Both the position numbers and the translations under genes were made by a program. 64,000 bases of DNA from Hanamia caeni (GTDB lineage Bacteria; Bacteroidota; Bacteroidia; Chitinophagales; Chitinophagaceae). The stretch lies in the NCBI RefSeq assembly GCF_003721595.1, contig NZ_RJJR01000006.1, positions 1 to 64,000 on the forward strand. Direction: 5' to 3'. Below, piece after piece: positions 7,954 to 17,541 of this stretch (positions are counted from its first letter, which is position 1; the number at the start of each line of letters is the position of its first letter). A model generated the notes under the pieces. That model was not told the DNA's origin. It worked only from the letters and a program-made list of their open reading frames with translations, and searched no databases.

Positions 7954-8607
7954 TCAGCTTCTGCCTTTCAGCATTGGCACAAAAGAAAAATTTGAGAAAG
8001 CTTCTTCATCCAGCGTGCCATCGCTATTTTTTGTAATCCGCATCATTTTTTGAATGCCATTACCTTCAAGCGGAATCACCATTTTGCCGCCGGTTTTTAA
8101 TTGGTCAATTAGTTTAGGCGGAATAAATGGAGCAGCAGCCGTAATGATTATTTTGTCAAAAGGAGCATAAGTGGGCAGGCCTTCAAAGCCATCACCATAA
8201 AAATATTTGATGGAGGGATAGCGTTGCCTTAATTTGAAATTCTTATTTGTATCAAATAATTTTTTTTGCCTTTCAATGGTGAAAACATTGGCGCCCATTT
8301 CTGCCAGCACCATTGCCTGGTAAGCGCTTCCGGTTCCTATTTCCAGAATTTTTTCATGAGGCTTCACCTGCAGCAGTTGCGTTTGATAGGCTACCGTGTA
8401 AGGTTGGGAAATCGTTTGACCTTCGCCGATAGGAAAAGCCCTGTCCTGGTAAGCGATATGTTCCAAAGCGGTATCCATAAAGAAATGGCGGGGAATATTC
8501 ATCATGGCATTCAGCACGTTTTCATCCGTAATTCCTTTATCCCGAATAGAATCAATCAGTTTTTTTCGTAAACCTTTGTGGCGATAAGTGTCTTCAAAAT
8601 TTCGCAT
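7954..8607 (-). CDS. pcm: protein-L-isoaspartate O-methyltransferase
   Basis: Methylates isoaspartyl residues of aged proteins with S-adenosylmethionine, starting their repair. The 217-residue length is normal. Family marks are visible: GEGQTISQPYTVA near residue 62, the SAM-binding motif ILEIGTGSAYQAMVLAEMGA at about 87-106, and YFYGDGFEGLP with DKIIITAAAP further on. It starts at an ATG with no competing start and has no operon partner: the HEPN gene is convergent and the deacetylase gene is divergent. Confidence 0.93.
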   Translation of the reverse strand: MRNFEDTYRHKGLRKKLIDSIRDKGITDENVLNAMMNIPRHFFMDTALEHIAYQDRAFPIGEGQTISQPYTVAYQTQLLQVKPHEKILEIGTGSAYQAMVLAEMGANVFTIERQKKLFDTNKNFKLRQRYPSIKYFYGDGFEGLPTYAPFDKIIITAAAPFIPPKLIDQLKTGGKMVIPLEGNGIQKMMRITKNSDGTLDEEAFSNFSFVPMLKGRS

Positions 8608-8791
8608 GGCTGCAATTTAGAAATTGTATTGATGATTTCGAAAGAATAAAATCGGGATTATGTTATAAGTGCAACGACACGCAACCGGAAATATTTATTT
8701 TCTTACTTTCATGGATTGAAATTTTGCACCGGTTGAAGCTTATTATTAAATTTAACGCCGGATGTTTTAAACATCTCCTGAATTGCTTTTT

Positions 8792-9787
8792 ATGAAAAAA
8801 ATTTTTCTTTTTATTTTTCTTGTGGCAATTTCTTTTTGCTCCAAAGCGCAGGACAGCACTTATGCGCAACGCCTCGGATTTCCAAAAGATGCCCGCGTGA
8901 TTATTCTTCATATGGATGATGCGGGTATGTCTTTAAGTTCTGATCGCGGCGTCGAAAAAGTTTTTGAAAAGGGCGTAGCTAATTCCACGAGCGTGATGAT
9001 GCCCTGCCCGTGGGTGCCTCAAATGGTTCGTTATATCAAGGCTCATCCGGGCATTGACGCAGGATTACATCTGACGCTTACTTCAGAGTGGAAAGACTAT
9101 CGCTGGGGGCCGCTGGCAGGCGCTGCGGTGGTTCCTGGCCTCGTGGATTCCACAGGTAGTATGTGGCGTGGTGTTGCCGACGTAGTTAAACATGCAAGTG
9201 CTGAAGAGGTAGATAAGGAAATGAGAGCGCAGTTGCAACGCGCAGAAAAAATGAATTTTCATCCTACCCATTTGGATTCGCACATGGGCACTTTGTTTGC
9301 CACGGATGCATTTCTTCAAAAATATATTCAATTAGGCATCGAAAAACAAATTCCCGTAATGTTTCCCGGTGGCCATGACACTTACATTAGTGATGAGATG
9401 AAAATTCCGGATAACGTACTTCATTCTTATCAAAACCTGGGAAAAAAAATTTGGGACGGCGGCTTGCCTGTGCTTGATGATTTGCTCAACAGTAGTTATG
9501 ATTGGAACCCTCCGGCTGATATCGTAAAAAATGAGAAAGCTTTAGCCAAATGGAGAGTAGATCTTTATGAAAAAGCAATGCTTAAATTGAAGCCTGGCGT
9601 TACCATGGTAATCATGCATTGCACAGATCCTTCTTCAGTTTTTTCAGAAATTTCTGATAGCGGCGATAAAAGAAGGGCTGATATGCTGGCGATGCTGGAT
9701 GCAGGATTTAAAAAATTTCTAAAAGATAATGGGTTCGTTTTAACTACCTGGCGCGAGCTTATGGAACGAAGACAAAAGATAAAATAA
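8792..9787 (+). CDS. exported ChbG/YdjC-like carbohydrate deacetylase
   Basis: A 331-residue enzyme of the YdjC/ChbG fold, which removes acetyl groups from chito-oligosaccharides or related sugars. The metal-site motifs are present: HMDDAGMS with the catalytic Asp pair, AGLHLTLTSEW, and PTHLDSHMG. Unlike E. coli ChbG it has a signal peptide (MKKIFLFIFLVAISFCSKAQ), so it should work in the periplasm or outside. ATG 8792 is preferred over an upstream TTG at 8783. The MFS transporter follows 31 bases later, so the two may form a degrade-and-import pair. The substrate is unknown. Confidence 0.82.
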   Translation: MKKIFLFIFLVAISFCSKAQDSTYAQRLGFPKDARVIILHMDDAGMSLSSDRGVEKVFEKGVANSTSVMMPCPWVPQMVRYIKAHPGIDAGLHLTLTSEWKDYRWGPLAGAAVVPGLVDSTGSMWRGVADVVKHASAEEVDKEMRAQLQRAEKMNFHPTHLDSHMGTLFATDAFLQKYIQLGIEKQIPVMFPGGHDTYISDEMKIPDNVLHSYQNLGKKIWDGGLPVLDDLLNSSYDWNPPADIVKNEKALAKWRVDLYEKAMLKLKPGVTMVIMHCTDPSSVFSEISDSGDKRRADMLAMLDAGFKKFLKDNGFVLTTWRELMERRQKIK

Positions 9788-9818
9788 AGTTTTTAAAAAG
9801 AATCACACTTCCACGCTT

Positions 9819-11060
9819 ATGAAAATTGTTCAGTCTGAAAGCCAGGGCAAATTTATGGTTACAGCCGCCGTGTTGGTAGCTGCTTTGGGCTATTTTGTAG
9901 ATATCTATGATCTTCTATTGTTCAGCATCGTAAGAATTCCAAGTTTAAAAGGGCTTGGATTTTCGGGACAGACTTTAACGGACAACGGAATTTTTTTGTT
10001 GGATGTCCAAATGATGGGATTGTTGCTGGGCGGTATTTTCTGGGGAATTTTGGGCGACAAAAAAGGCCGGCTTTATGTTTTGTTTGGCTCAATATTTTTG
10101 TATTCAGTAGCCAATATTGCAAATGGATTTGTTAACTCAATCGAAAGTTATTCTGTTTGGCGTTTTGTTGCGGGCTTTGGATTAGCCGGTGAATTAGGCG
10201 CAGGCATTACATTAGTGGCCGAAATCATGCCTAAAGAAAAGCGTGGTTATGCTACGACCATCGTAGCGGCTGTAGGCGTTAGCGGTGCGGTGGTTGGTTT
10301 TTTTGTGGCTGAATTATTCAACTGGCGAACGTCATTTTTTGTGGGCGGAGGATTAGGGCTTTTATTATTGTTTCTGAGAATAGGCGTAAGTGAATCGGGT
10401 ATGTTTGGAAAAGCGAAAACGCAGGATACCAGGCGCGGCGATTTTTTATCGTTATTCATCAACAGGAAAAGATTAATGAAATACCTGCGCATAATAGTTA
10501 TCGGAATTCCAACGTGGTATGTAGTGGCTATTCTCATCACCTTATCACCTGAATTCGGAAATATATTAGGTGTAAAAGGAACTGTAAATGCAGGCGCTGC
10601 GGTAGCGTATTGCTACGGCGGCCTGGTGTTGGGCGATATTGTAAGTGGATTGCTAAGCCAGTTGCTTAAGAGCAGGATAAAAGTCGTTTACATATTTCTC
10701 GGGCTCACTGTCATTTCCAGCGCCGCTTATTTTTTGTTGCACAATATCAGCATGGCTGGCTTTTATGCTGTTTGTTTTTTCCTTGGATTTTCGGCAGGCT
10801 ATTGGGTGGTTTTTATGACCATTGCTACAGAACAGTTTGGAACGAATATCCGGGCAACAGTTACAACAACAGTTCCCAATTTTGTAAGAGGTTCAGTGGT
10901 GCCTGTTACACTGCTATTTCAATACCTGCGCGGCTTGTTTAATGGCTCGCTGATATATGCCGGAGTGGTAGTAGGCGTGATAACCATTGGGCTATCTTTT
11001 TGGGCCTTGCATTATGTACAGGAAACCTTTCATAAAGATTTGAATTACCTGGAAGAATGA
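9819..11060 (+). CDS. MFS transporter, metabolite:H+ symporter type
   Basis: A 413-residue inner-membrane carrier with about 12 hydrophobic segments. Typical MFS loop motifs are present: GGIFWGILGDKKGR (loop 2-3 signature) and RFVAGFGLAGELGAGITLVAEIMPKEKRG (segment 4-5 signature of the sugar/aromatic-acid symporter group). The probable substrate is a small sugar or organic acid. It follows the secreted deacetylase by 31 bases, which hints at import of its product. After it comes a non-coding stretch and tRNA-Gly. Confidence 0.8.
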   Translation: MKIVQSESQGKFMVTAAVLVAALGYFVDIYDLLLFSIVRIPSLKGLGFSGQTLTDNGIFLLDVQMMGLLLGGIFWGILGDKKGRLYVLFGSIFLYSVANIANGFVNSIESYSVWRFVAGFGLAGELGAGITLVAEIMPKEKRGYATTIVAAVGVSGAVVGFFVAELFNWRTSFFVGGGLGLLLLFLRIGVSESGMFGKAKTQDTRRGDFLSLFINRKRLMKYLRIIVIGIPTWYVVAILITLSPEFGNILGVKGTVNAGAAVAYCYGGLVLGDIVSGLLSQLLKSRIKVVYIFLGLTVISSAAYFLLHNISMAGFYAVCFFLGFSAGYWVVFMTIATEQFGTNIRATVTTTVPNFVRGSVVPVTLLFQYLRGLFNGSLIYAGVVVGVITIGLSFWALHYVQETFHKDLNYLEE

Positions 11061-11197
11061 TAATTGTAGTAAACGAATAAAAAATTAATTTTTTTATTTC
11101 GTAAATAATGAACAACGATTCTTCTAGGCAGCGATAAGATTTAAAGAACAGAAAATTAAAAATTTGTCCGACAAGAATTTTTTATATTGCACAAAAA

Positions 11198-11270
11198 GCG
11201 GAAGTAGCTCACCTGGTAGAGCGACAGCTTCCCAAGCTGTAGGTAGCGGGTTCGAGTCCCGTCTTCCGCT
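11198..11270 (+). tRNA. tRNA-Gly (CCC)
   Basis: A 73-base cloverleaf: acceptor GCGGAAG/CTTCCGC, D arm GCTC/GAGC, anticodon stem ACAGC/GCTGT with loop TTCCCAA (anticodon CCC), T arm GCGGG/CCCGT with TTCGAGT. CCA is not encoded. It is followed 10 bases later by the stop of the convergent truB gene. Confidence 0.95.
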
Positions 11271-11280
11271 CAAAATAAAT

Positions 11281-11961
11281 CTATTTTTCGTTTTCTAACG
11301 AAGCTTCAAACTTAACGATGCTCATAGCATCTTCTGCTTTAAAATTGCCAATGCGGGTTCTTCTCAGTTCTGACAAATGACCTCCACAACCAAGGGCCGC
11401 TCCAAAATCATTTGCCAGGCTTCGGATATACGTTCCGGTGGAACATACTACTTTGAAAGAAACAACGGGCATTTCAATTGCAGTAATTTCAAAGCTTTTA
11501 ATCGAAATTTTTCTTGGTTCAATGATTACATCAATTCCCTTGCGGGCCTGAAGATACACAGGTTTGCCTTTTTGTTTTATCGCTGAATGGATAGGAGGAG
11601 TTTGTAAAATTTCACCAATAAAATTTTGGGCGGCTTCTGCAATCAGCTTGGGTGTTATGCCATCAATAGATTTAAAATCGCGCGGTTCACTTTCCAAATC
11701 GTACGTTGGCGTAACGGCTCCTAAAGTTATTTGTCCCGTGTATTCCTTTTCCTGGGCCATAAATTGATTTATCTTTTTGGTAAATTTTCCGGTGCATACA
11801 ATTAAAAGGCCGGTAGCCAAAGGATCCAGTGTGCCGGCATGACCAACTTTTTTTATTTTTATTAAATTCCTGATTTTTCTTACCACATCAAATGATGTCC
11901 AGTGTAGCGGTTTATCAATTAATAAAACTTTTCCTTCCTCAAATGTTTCTTGTGTCGTCAT
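11281..11961 (-). CDS. truB: tRNA pseudouridine(55) synthase TruB
   Basis: Makes pseudouridine at position 55 in the T loop of nearly all tRNAs. The N-terminal GKVLLIDKPLHWTSFDVV and the catalytic motif VGHAGTLDPLATG, with D46, are intact, as are TPPIHSAIKQKGKPVYLQARKG and the STGTYIRSL segment. At 226 residues it is shorter than the E. coli protein (about 310) because the C-terminal PUA part is absent, as is usual in this phylum. It starts 15 bases after the DUF58 gene and may be the last gene of that leftward operon. Confidence 0.93.
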   Translation of the reverse strand: MTTQETFEEGKVLLIDKPLHWTSFDVVRKIRNLIKIKKVGHAGTLDPLATGLLIVCTGKFTKKINQFMAQEKEYTGQITLGAVTPTYDLESEPRDFKSIDGITPKLIAEAAQNFIGEILQTPPIHSAIKQKGKPVYLQARKGIDVIIEPRKISIKSFEITAIEMPVVSFKVVCSTGTYIRSLANDFGAALGCGGHLSELRRTRIGNFKAEDAMSIVKFEASLENEK

Positions 11962-11976
11962 CTTAATTTATTTTCA

Positions 11977-13320
11977 TCAGATTGCCTGTCTTGCTTTCAG
12001 TTCTAAGTATTTGTTGATAGCGTTTATCGTAAGGTTCTTCGGGGAAGATAAAATAGAAAGTATCCCATATTTGGAAAGTTCCTTAGCGATAATTCTTTTT
12101 TCAAAAGCGAATTTTTCAGCAATCGTTTTTATATAAACTTCCTCAATGTTTTTCGCGTGCGAATTGCGCAGATGGTCCAATTCGGAATTTTCAAAAAATA
12201 TTACCAGTAATAAATGATTGCGTGAAATGGAGCGCAGATACTCCATCTGCCTGTTTAACCCCGATAAAGATTCGAAATTGGTAAATAGTATCAGCAGGCT
12301 GCGATGCTTGATTTTCTTCCTGATTTGCAGATAAAGCATTTCAAAATCACTTTCGAGGAAATCAGTTTTTTGTTTATATAATAGTTGCAAAATATTTTCA
12401 GCCTGTGAAACTTTTCTGTCTGCCGCCAGGATGTTTCCAAACTTATTTGAGAAAGTGATGACGCCTATTTTGTCTTGTTTTTTTAAACAGACATTGCTGA
12501 GCACGAGGCAACTGTTGATGGCATAATCCAGGAGCGTCATTCCATCAAAAGACATTTTCATCAACCTTCCCTTATCAATTATGCAATACACCTGTTGCGA
12601 CCTTTCTTCCATAAAGCTGTTAATCATCAAACCACCTTTTCGGGCAGAAGCTTTCCAGTTCAGCGTGCGGATATCATCGCCCGAAACATATTCCTTTATT
12701 TGTTCAAACTCCATGCTTTGCGCTATTTTACGCATTCGTTGATTTCCTGATTCAGCATTCAGAAAAGTACCTGAAAATAATTCGTAATTACGTAATTGTA
12801 AAAAGGCCGGGTAAACAGGAACATCCAGGGCCGCGCTGGTGGTAAATCTTCTTTTGAAAATTTGTAAAGGAGTTGAAATGAAAAGATGGATGTCGCCAAA
12901 ATGATATTCCCCTCTTTCCAAAGGCTTAAATTTCCACGAAACTTTTCTTTGCCCCTTTGCTTTTAGCTTAATCTTTTTTCTGAGGTTTCTTATTTGTAAT
13001 TGTTCAGGCAGCTCGTCTATCAGCTCTGCCGAAACAGGAAATCTAAAATCATTTTTTATTATCCATTGAATCGTATTAAAATCGCCATTGCTGAAACGGT
13101 GTGGGGTAATTCTTTGCGCTGTGGGAAACTTTTTGGTGAAAAATAAGAGCGAATAATCCAGGCAACAAAAAATGATAAATACAAAAAATATCGCTATGGA
13201 AAAAGATTGCAATGCCGGCACGTAAAATGAAAGAATAAATAATGCTACTAAGCTGCCCAGGCCAATAAAGAAGCGGTTACCGGGAAAAAGGTCGACAAAA
13301 TATTTTTTTAATTTTTGCAA
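11977..13320 (-). CDS. DUF58 / von Willebrand A-like protein
   Basis: A 447-residue protein with two N-terminal membrane segments (about 12-60), a beta-rich middle, and the DUF58 core. The core motif QIKEYVSGDDIRTLNWKASAR is followed by a vWA-like domain starting IIDKGRLM and containing KIGVITFSNKFG. DUF58 proteins are usually encoded right after MoxR ATPases, as here (15-base gap), and are thought to be handled by them during assembly or control of envelope complexes. No direct activity is known. It is the fifth gene of the block read from 17399. Confidence 0.88.
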   Translation of the reverse strand: MQKLKKYFVDLFPGNRFFIGLGSLVALFILSFYVPALQSFSIAIFFVFIIFCCLDYSLLFFTKKFPTAQRITPHRFSNGDFNTIQWIIKNDFRFPVSAELIDELPEQLQIRNLRKKIKLKAKGQRKVSWKFKPLERGEYHFGDIHLFISTPLQIFKRRFTTSAALDVPVYPAFLQLRNYELFSGTFLNAESGNQRMRKIAQSMEFEQIKEYVSGDDIRTLNWKASARKGGLMINSFMEERSQQVYCIIDKGRLMKMSFDGMTLLDYAINSCLVLSNVCLKKQDKIGVITFSNKFGNILAADRKVSQAENILQLLYKQKTDFLESDFEMLYLQIRKKIKHRSLLILFTNFESLSGLNRQMEYLRSISRNHLLLVIFFENSELDHLRNSHAKNIEEVYIKTIAEKFAFEKRIIAKELSKYGILSILSSPKNLTINAINKYLELKARQAI

Positions 13321-13335
13321 AATATGGCGCTAAAG

Positions 13336-14316
13336 TTAACGGGGTACTTCAATTTTTGAAATGATATCGTTTATCAGTTCGTCAGGTGACAACCCTTCCA
13401 TTTCTTTTTCCGGCGTTAAAATAATCCGGTGCCTCATCACCGGAACTGCCATTTCAATGATGTCTTCCGGAGTAACGAAATCCCTTCCCATCATAGCCGC
13501 GTGCGCTTTCGCAGATTTTAAAATAGCAAGAGATGCGCGGGGAGAAGCGCCGAGATATAATGAAGAATTACTCCTGGTCTCATTCACAATTTTTGCAATA
13601 AATTCTACCAGTTTCGCATCGATAATTACCTGGCTTGTTATATTTCTATATTCTGTAATCTGCGCTGGAGTTACTAATGCCTTCACATTTTTCAGCAGCG
13701 TGGTTTGTGATACTGATTGCTGGTTCAGCAGGATATTAATTTCTTCTTCTACGGTGGGGTAGCTCATGATGATCTTAAACAAAAAACGGTCGAGCTGCGC
13801 TTCTGGCAATCGATACGTTCCTTCCTGCTCTATCGGGTTTTGCGTAGCAATTACTAAAAAGGGAAAGTCCATCGGATGCGTGACACCATCAATGGTTACC
13901 TGTCTTTCTTCCATTACTTCAAACAAGGCAGACTGGGTTTTTGCCGGTGCGCGGTTAATTTCATCTATCAAAATTATATTGCTGAAAACGGGCCCGCGCT
14001 TAAAATCAAATTCTGCTACTTTTGGATTAAAGACTGAAGTTCCCAATACATCACTTGGCATAAGATCGGGTGTAAATTGTATTCGCGAAAAATTAGTATT
14101 AATAATTTTCGAAAGCAATTTGGCGGTTAATGTTTTTGCCACGCCGGGCACGCCTTCTATCAAAACATGACCATCGCATAATAGCGCAATCAACAGAAGG
14201 TCTACCATTTTATGCTGGCCCACGATTACTTTGCTTATTTCGGTCCTGATATTAATGACGGCGTTGTTTAGCGCAGTGATGTCAACACGTTGTTCAAATA
14301 AATTTTCTTCCATCAA
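13336..14316 (-). CDS. MoxR-family AAA+ ATPase
   Basis: A 326-residue AAA+ ATPase. Walker A is GVPGVAKT (55-62), Walker B is IILIDEIN, followed by RAPAKTQSALFEVMEERQV, and sensor 1 is FLVIATQNP. These match the MoxR subfamily, whose members act as chaperones for neighbouring vWA/DUF58 proteins. Its ATG overlaps the stop of the DUF4350 gene by 4 bases, and DUF58 follows, so it lies in a tight operon. Confidence 0.93.
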   Translation of the reverse strand: MMEENLFEQRVDITALNNAVINIRTEISKVIVGQHKMVDLLLIALLCDGHVLIEGVPGVAKTLTAKLLSKIINTNFSRIQFTPDLMPSDVLGTSVFNPKVAEFDFKRGPVFSNIILIDEINRAPAKTQSALFEVMEERQVTIDGVTHPMDFPFLVIATQNPIEQEGTYRLPEAQLDRFLFKIIMSYPTVEEEINILLNQQSVSQTTLLKNVKALVTPAQITEYRNITSQVIIDAKLVEFIAKIVNETRSNSSLYLGASPRASLAILKSAKAHAAMMGRDFVTPEDIIEMAVPVMRHRIILTPEKEMEGLSPDELINDIISKIEVPR

Positions 14317-15551
14317 CTTTTTACTTTTTTAAAATTTTCAATCTTTAAATTTAAGGCAAGTAATTCTTCATTGCTTACTTCCTCCTGTTGTTGAATATGA
14401 GTAATCAATTCAAATAATTCTGCAGTTTCTTTTTTATCAACGCCGCTTTTTCCTGAAACAGAAGTTATAAAATCGTTATCGATTACAGAGGTATTGATAA
14501 AATATTTTTTCCGAAGGTAATCGTAAAAATAGGTTATGATTTTTTCTGAAATATTTTGGTTGTTCTGGTGTTGTAAATAAAGCCTGCCCACTGTTTCTGT
14601 AAATTGAACCGCAGTGTTTTTATTAGTTTTTATTATATCAATTTGTTTTTGTTTTCTTTTCAGATTAAATAATACAAACAACAAAATTCCCACCAGCCCG
14701 GTGATGAAAGCCCAGAGCAACGGCGGATGCTGCTTTACCACCTGCAATGAAGAAAAATTATCATCATGCGTTATATTTTTTTTGTTTCTTGTTGAGGAAA
14801 ATTCTTTATAATATTCATCCCAGTAAACATATTGCGGGCTAAACCGAAGATAAGCTGTGGCGTTCTCGAAATAATGATAGTTATCTTTTGTGAGTAAAAA
14901 ATAATTGCTGAAAATGCGGGGCGCAAGATGGAGATACAATCTTCCCTGGCCTGAGAAAATTACGATGTAGTTCGGAAGATTCAATTCATTAACGCCCAAA
15001 ACTCTTGTAATAGATTGATCATAGCTGGTAAAATAATTCAGGAAAGGAAAATAATAATAGCTGTATTTTTTTGAATTAAAATCATTTCCAAAAAACATGC
15101 TTACCCATGTGTCCTGCATCCTGCCATTTACTTCACTGATAATTTCTCCTTTCCGGTTTACGCTGCAGTTTGTGGCATCCAGTAATTTTGGGTCCACATA
15201 GTCGGCAGAAATAAACAAGTCGTTGCCTGCTTTCACATATTCAACCATTGCGTTCACTTCATCCACTGAGAGTAGAAGATTTTTAGTGATTAAAAAATAG
15301 AGCGAGTAGGTATTGTTTGCCTGGTTTTGCATGCTCTGCCAGGTTTTGGTGAATGGGCGCTCTGCAATATTTACCCAGTAATCCGGAAATTCTGACGTGA
15401 AGCCCTGGTAGGCAATGAAAGCCCCAAATGGAAGCTTATCTGTTTTGCGATAGCTTTCAGTGAGTGAAGGCAACTTTTTTTTATTTTGCCGGCAACCTGA
15501 AATAGTGATGAATGCCAGCAACAAGAGATTATATTTTAAAGCAGATTTCAA
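14313..15551 (-). CDS. DUF4350-like membrane lipoprotein of the MoxR operon
   Basis: A 412-residue protein with a signal ending in a possible lipobox (ITISGC, Cys about 20), an extracytoplasmic region with alternating beta/alpha character (LFISADYVDP, YIVIFSGQG), and one membrane helix (about 270-290, LLWAFITGLVGILLFVLF) followed by a basic, charged cytoplasmic tail. This matches the DUF4350 proteins usually found in MoxR-DUF58 operons. Function is unknown. It starts 8 bases after the DUF4129 gene and overlaps MoxR by 4 bases. Confidence 0.75.
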   Translation of the reverse strand: MKSALKYNLLLLAFITISGCRQNKKKLPSLTESYRKTDKLPFGAFIAYQGFTSEFPDYWVNIAERPFTKTWQSMQNQANNTYSLYFLITKNLLLSVDEVNAMVEYVKAGNDLFISADYVDPKLLDATNCSVNRKGEIISEVNGRMQDTWVSMFFGNDFNSKKYSYYYFPFLNYFTSYDQSITRVLGVNELNLPNYIVIFSGQGRLYLHLAPRIFSNYFLLTKDNYHYFENATAYLRFSPQYVYWDEYYKEFSSTRNKKNITHDDNFSSLQVVKQHPPLLWAFITGLVGILLFVLFNLKRKQKQIDIIKTNKNTAVQFTETVGRLYLQHQNNQNISEKIITYFYDYLRKKYFINTSVIDNDFITSVSGKSGVDKKETAELFELITHIQQQEEVSNEELLALNLKIENFKKVKS

Positions 15552-15559
15552 AATTTGAA

Positions 15560-16384
15560 TTATACATTTTTATTGAAAAAATTGAAATCCTTTTTCAATT
15601 TTTGATAGGGTTCTTTATCTATAAAAAATTTTCCATACCATACATATTCGTAATCGCGCGTAAGTTTGCTGAAGTCCTCAAAATACCGGTGATGCTTCAT
15701 TTCGGCCAGGTAATCATGATTCGTTTTTTCAGCAGCAAAGCTGATAATTTCTTTATCTGAAAGGTTTTTTAAAGTTTTCAAAAACAAGTAACGTGTTGCA
15801 AGGTTGAATTCATTTTTATTTTCCGCCTCAGATATGAGAGAATCATATTCCGATAATTCATTTAATTCCTGCAGCGAAATTTCTTCCGGCTCTATGTGCT
15901 CTTCCTTTTTCCTAACAAATAGACCGTTTTTAGAAAATATTTTATAGGAAAGAAATGCGATAAAAAAGATAGCAAGCGACCAGAAAAATATTGTAAGCGG
16001 CCAACTGTTAAGAGCGGCCGTGAGGGTTGTGGGCCGTCGTGATTGGTTAGGTTTTCTTTTAATCATTCCGCTTTTTTCGTCTACGCTAACCGTATCAAAC
16101 CTCATATCTTTTTGATTTCGCAACAGGCTATCGAGATAATGCATGTAGGCAAATTCCCTGTTTTTTTTCCAATCCAAAATATCAAGGCTGTCTTTCAAAT
16201 GCTGCATGGAAAGCGAGGTATCGCTATTTTCTGCAGAGTCATCCTGGAAAGATTGGTAAATTGAATCGCTGTGGTTGGTGTTTACAGAATCCCTCGTTTG
16301 TGCATTTGCGTTTACGAAAAAAAACATGCAGGCCGGCAGTAAAGCAATAAAAAAACAGGTTTTATATTTCATAAGCAATCCCAT
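15560..16384 (-). CDS. DUF4129-like membrane protein of the MoxR operon
   Basis: A 274-residue protein with a signal peptide, an extracytoplasmic linker rich in Ser/Asp, one membrane helix (about 130-152, WPLTIFFWSLAIFFIAFLSY) and a C-terminal helical domain ending in LTRDYEYVWYGKFFI, like DUF4129. Such domains appear next to transglutaminase and DUF58 genes, with unknown role. Two starts are possible. ATG 16384 overlaps the SpoIIM gene by 23 bases and ATG 16372 by 11; the second gives a more compact signal peptide. Confidence 0.72.
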   Translation of the reverse strand: MGLLMKYKTCFFIALLPACMFFFVNANAQTRDSVNTNHSDSIYQSFQDDSAENSDTSLSMQHLKDSLDILDWKKNREFAYMHYLDSLLRNQKDMRFDTVSVDEKSGMIKRKPNQSRRPTTLTAALNSWPLTIFFWSLAIFFIAFLSYKIFSKNGLFVRKKEEHIEPEEISLQELNELSEYDSLISEAENKNEFNLATRYLFLKTLKNLSDKEIISFAAEKTNHDYLAEMKHHRYFEDFSKLTRDYEYVWYGKFFIDKEPYQKLKKDFNFFNKNV

Positions 16385-17399
16385 CCTTTAAGATTTTTCC
16401 ATCCTGCAGGCTAAAGCCTGAATTGCGCAGCCTGATTGGATACAAAACAAAGTACCATAACATTAATAGCAATGAACCGGCGAGAATCATTATGCTGAAA
16501 GGAACCGGCAAGCCAATATCGCCAGAATTTTTTTCAAAAGTATTGCTCATAAGGTGAGTTACGTAGCTTTCAAAAAATGCAGCAATTATAAAAAAAGGGA
16601 TGAGGCTTACACAAATCCTGACAGCATCTTTTGCGCCCCGTAAAAAGGATTCTTTCCGCGAATAGGTGCCTGGAAATAACCACCCCGTTCCTAAAATAAT
16701 TCCTGCACAGCTTGCAATTACGATAGAAGAAATCTCAATTGTGCCGTGAATCCAGATGACTAACACTGACTGCCAGCCTAATCCCTGCGAAAAAAATATA
16801 TATTGAAAGCAACCTAACATCATCCCATTGCTCCACATAAACAATATCGTACCAATGCCGAATATAATTCCAAAAATCACCGTTTTGAACGCCACGCTGA
16901 TGTTGTTGTAAGCAATCATAACAAACATTGAAAATGGATTATCGTCTTTATATACCCCAAAGGGATCGCCTTTTTGGATGGACGCAATTGTCTGGTCATA
17001 ATATCCGCGCTGAACCCGGTGGTCAAAATACTGGCGTGCAAATTCAGGGTCGCTGGCGGAAGAAACCACACCGATAAATACAAATGAAAGAAATAGTAAA
17101 AAAGTGAAAAGGAAAATTTTGTGATAACGGCGAAATAACAAAGGCAGCTCATACTTCCAGAATTGTATTATCCTTGCGAAATTGTGCCGTTTATTTTGAA
17201 AGATATTTTGGTAAATGGAAGCTGCGATTCCATTTATCCACCGCGTTACTTTGCTCCCCGGGTAAAAAGTTTTGGCGTAAGAAAGGTCATCCAGCAGCGT
17301 AATAAAGCGATCGGCCATTTCATCAGGGTCTTTTGTCTCTTCGTGCTGGTAACGGTTCCATTTGTCCACATTTTTTTTAATAAACCTTGCTTCACGCAT
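16362..17399 (-). CDS. SpoIIM/DUF95-like membrane protein
   Basis: A 345-residue inner-membrane protein with a soluble N-terminus (about 1-95) and several membrane helices. The stretch IHGTIEISSIVIASCAGIILG carries the HGxxE signature of stage II sporulation protein M relatives. This organism type does not sporulate, and such proteins in Bacteroidota are probably envelope components linked to the MoxR-DUF58 block. It is the first gene of the leftward operon and is divergent from the RDD gene, with 142 bases between them. Confidence 0.85.
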   Translation of the reverse strand: MREARFIKKNVDKWNRYQHEETKDPDEMADRFITLLDDLSYAKTFYPGSKVTRWINGIAASIYQNIFQNKRHNFARIIQFWKYELPLLFRRYHKIFLFTFLLFLSFVFIGVVSSASDPEFARQYFDHRVQRGYYDQTIASIQKGDPFGVYKDDNPFSMFVMIAYNNISVAFKTVIFGIIFGIGTILFMWSNGMMLGCFQYIFFSQGLGWQSVLVIWIHGTIEISSIVIASCAGIILGTGWLFPGTYSRKESFLRGAKDAVRICVSLIPFFIIAAFFESYVTHLMSNTFEKNSGDIGLPVPFSIMILAGSLLLMLWYFVLYPIRLRNSGFSLQDGKILKDGIAYEI

Positions 17400-17541
17400 A
17401 AAATAAAAATTGAAACAACCGTTTTATGGGTCGTTGTTGTCCTACAACGGATACGGCAAAAACTTATTTGAACCCAAAACAAATTAATCATTAATAGAAA
17501 TAAAATGACAATTTTTATTTTAAAATAATAAATTGCTCCTG

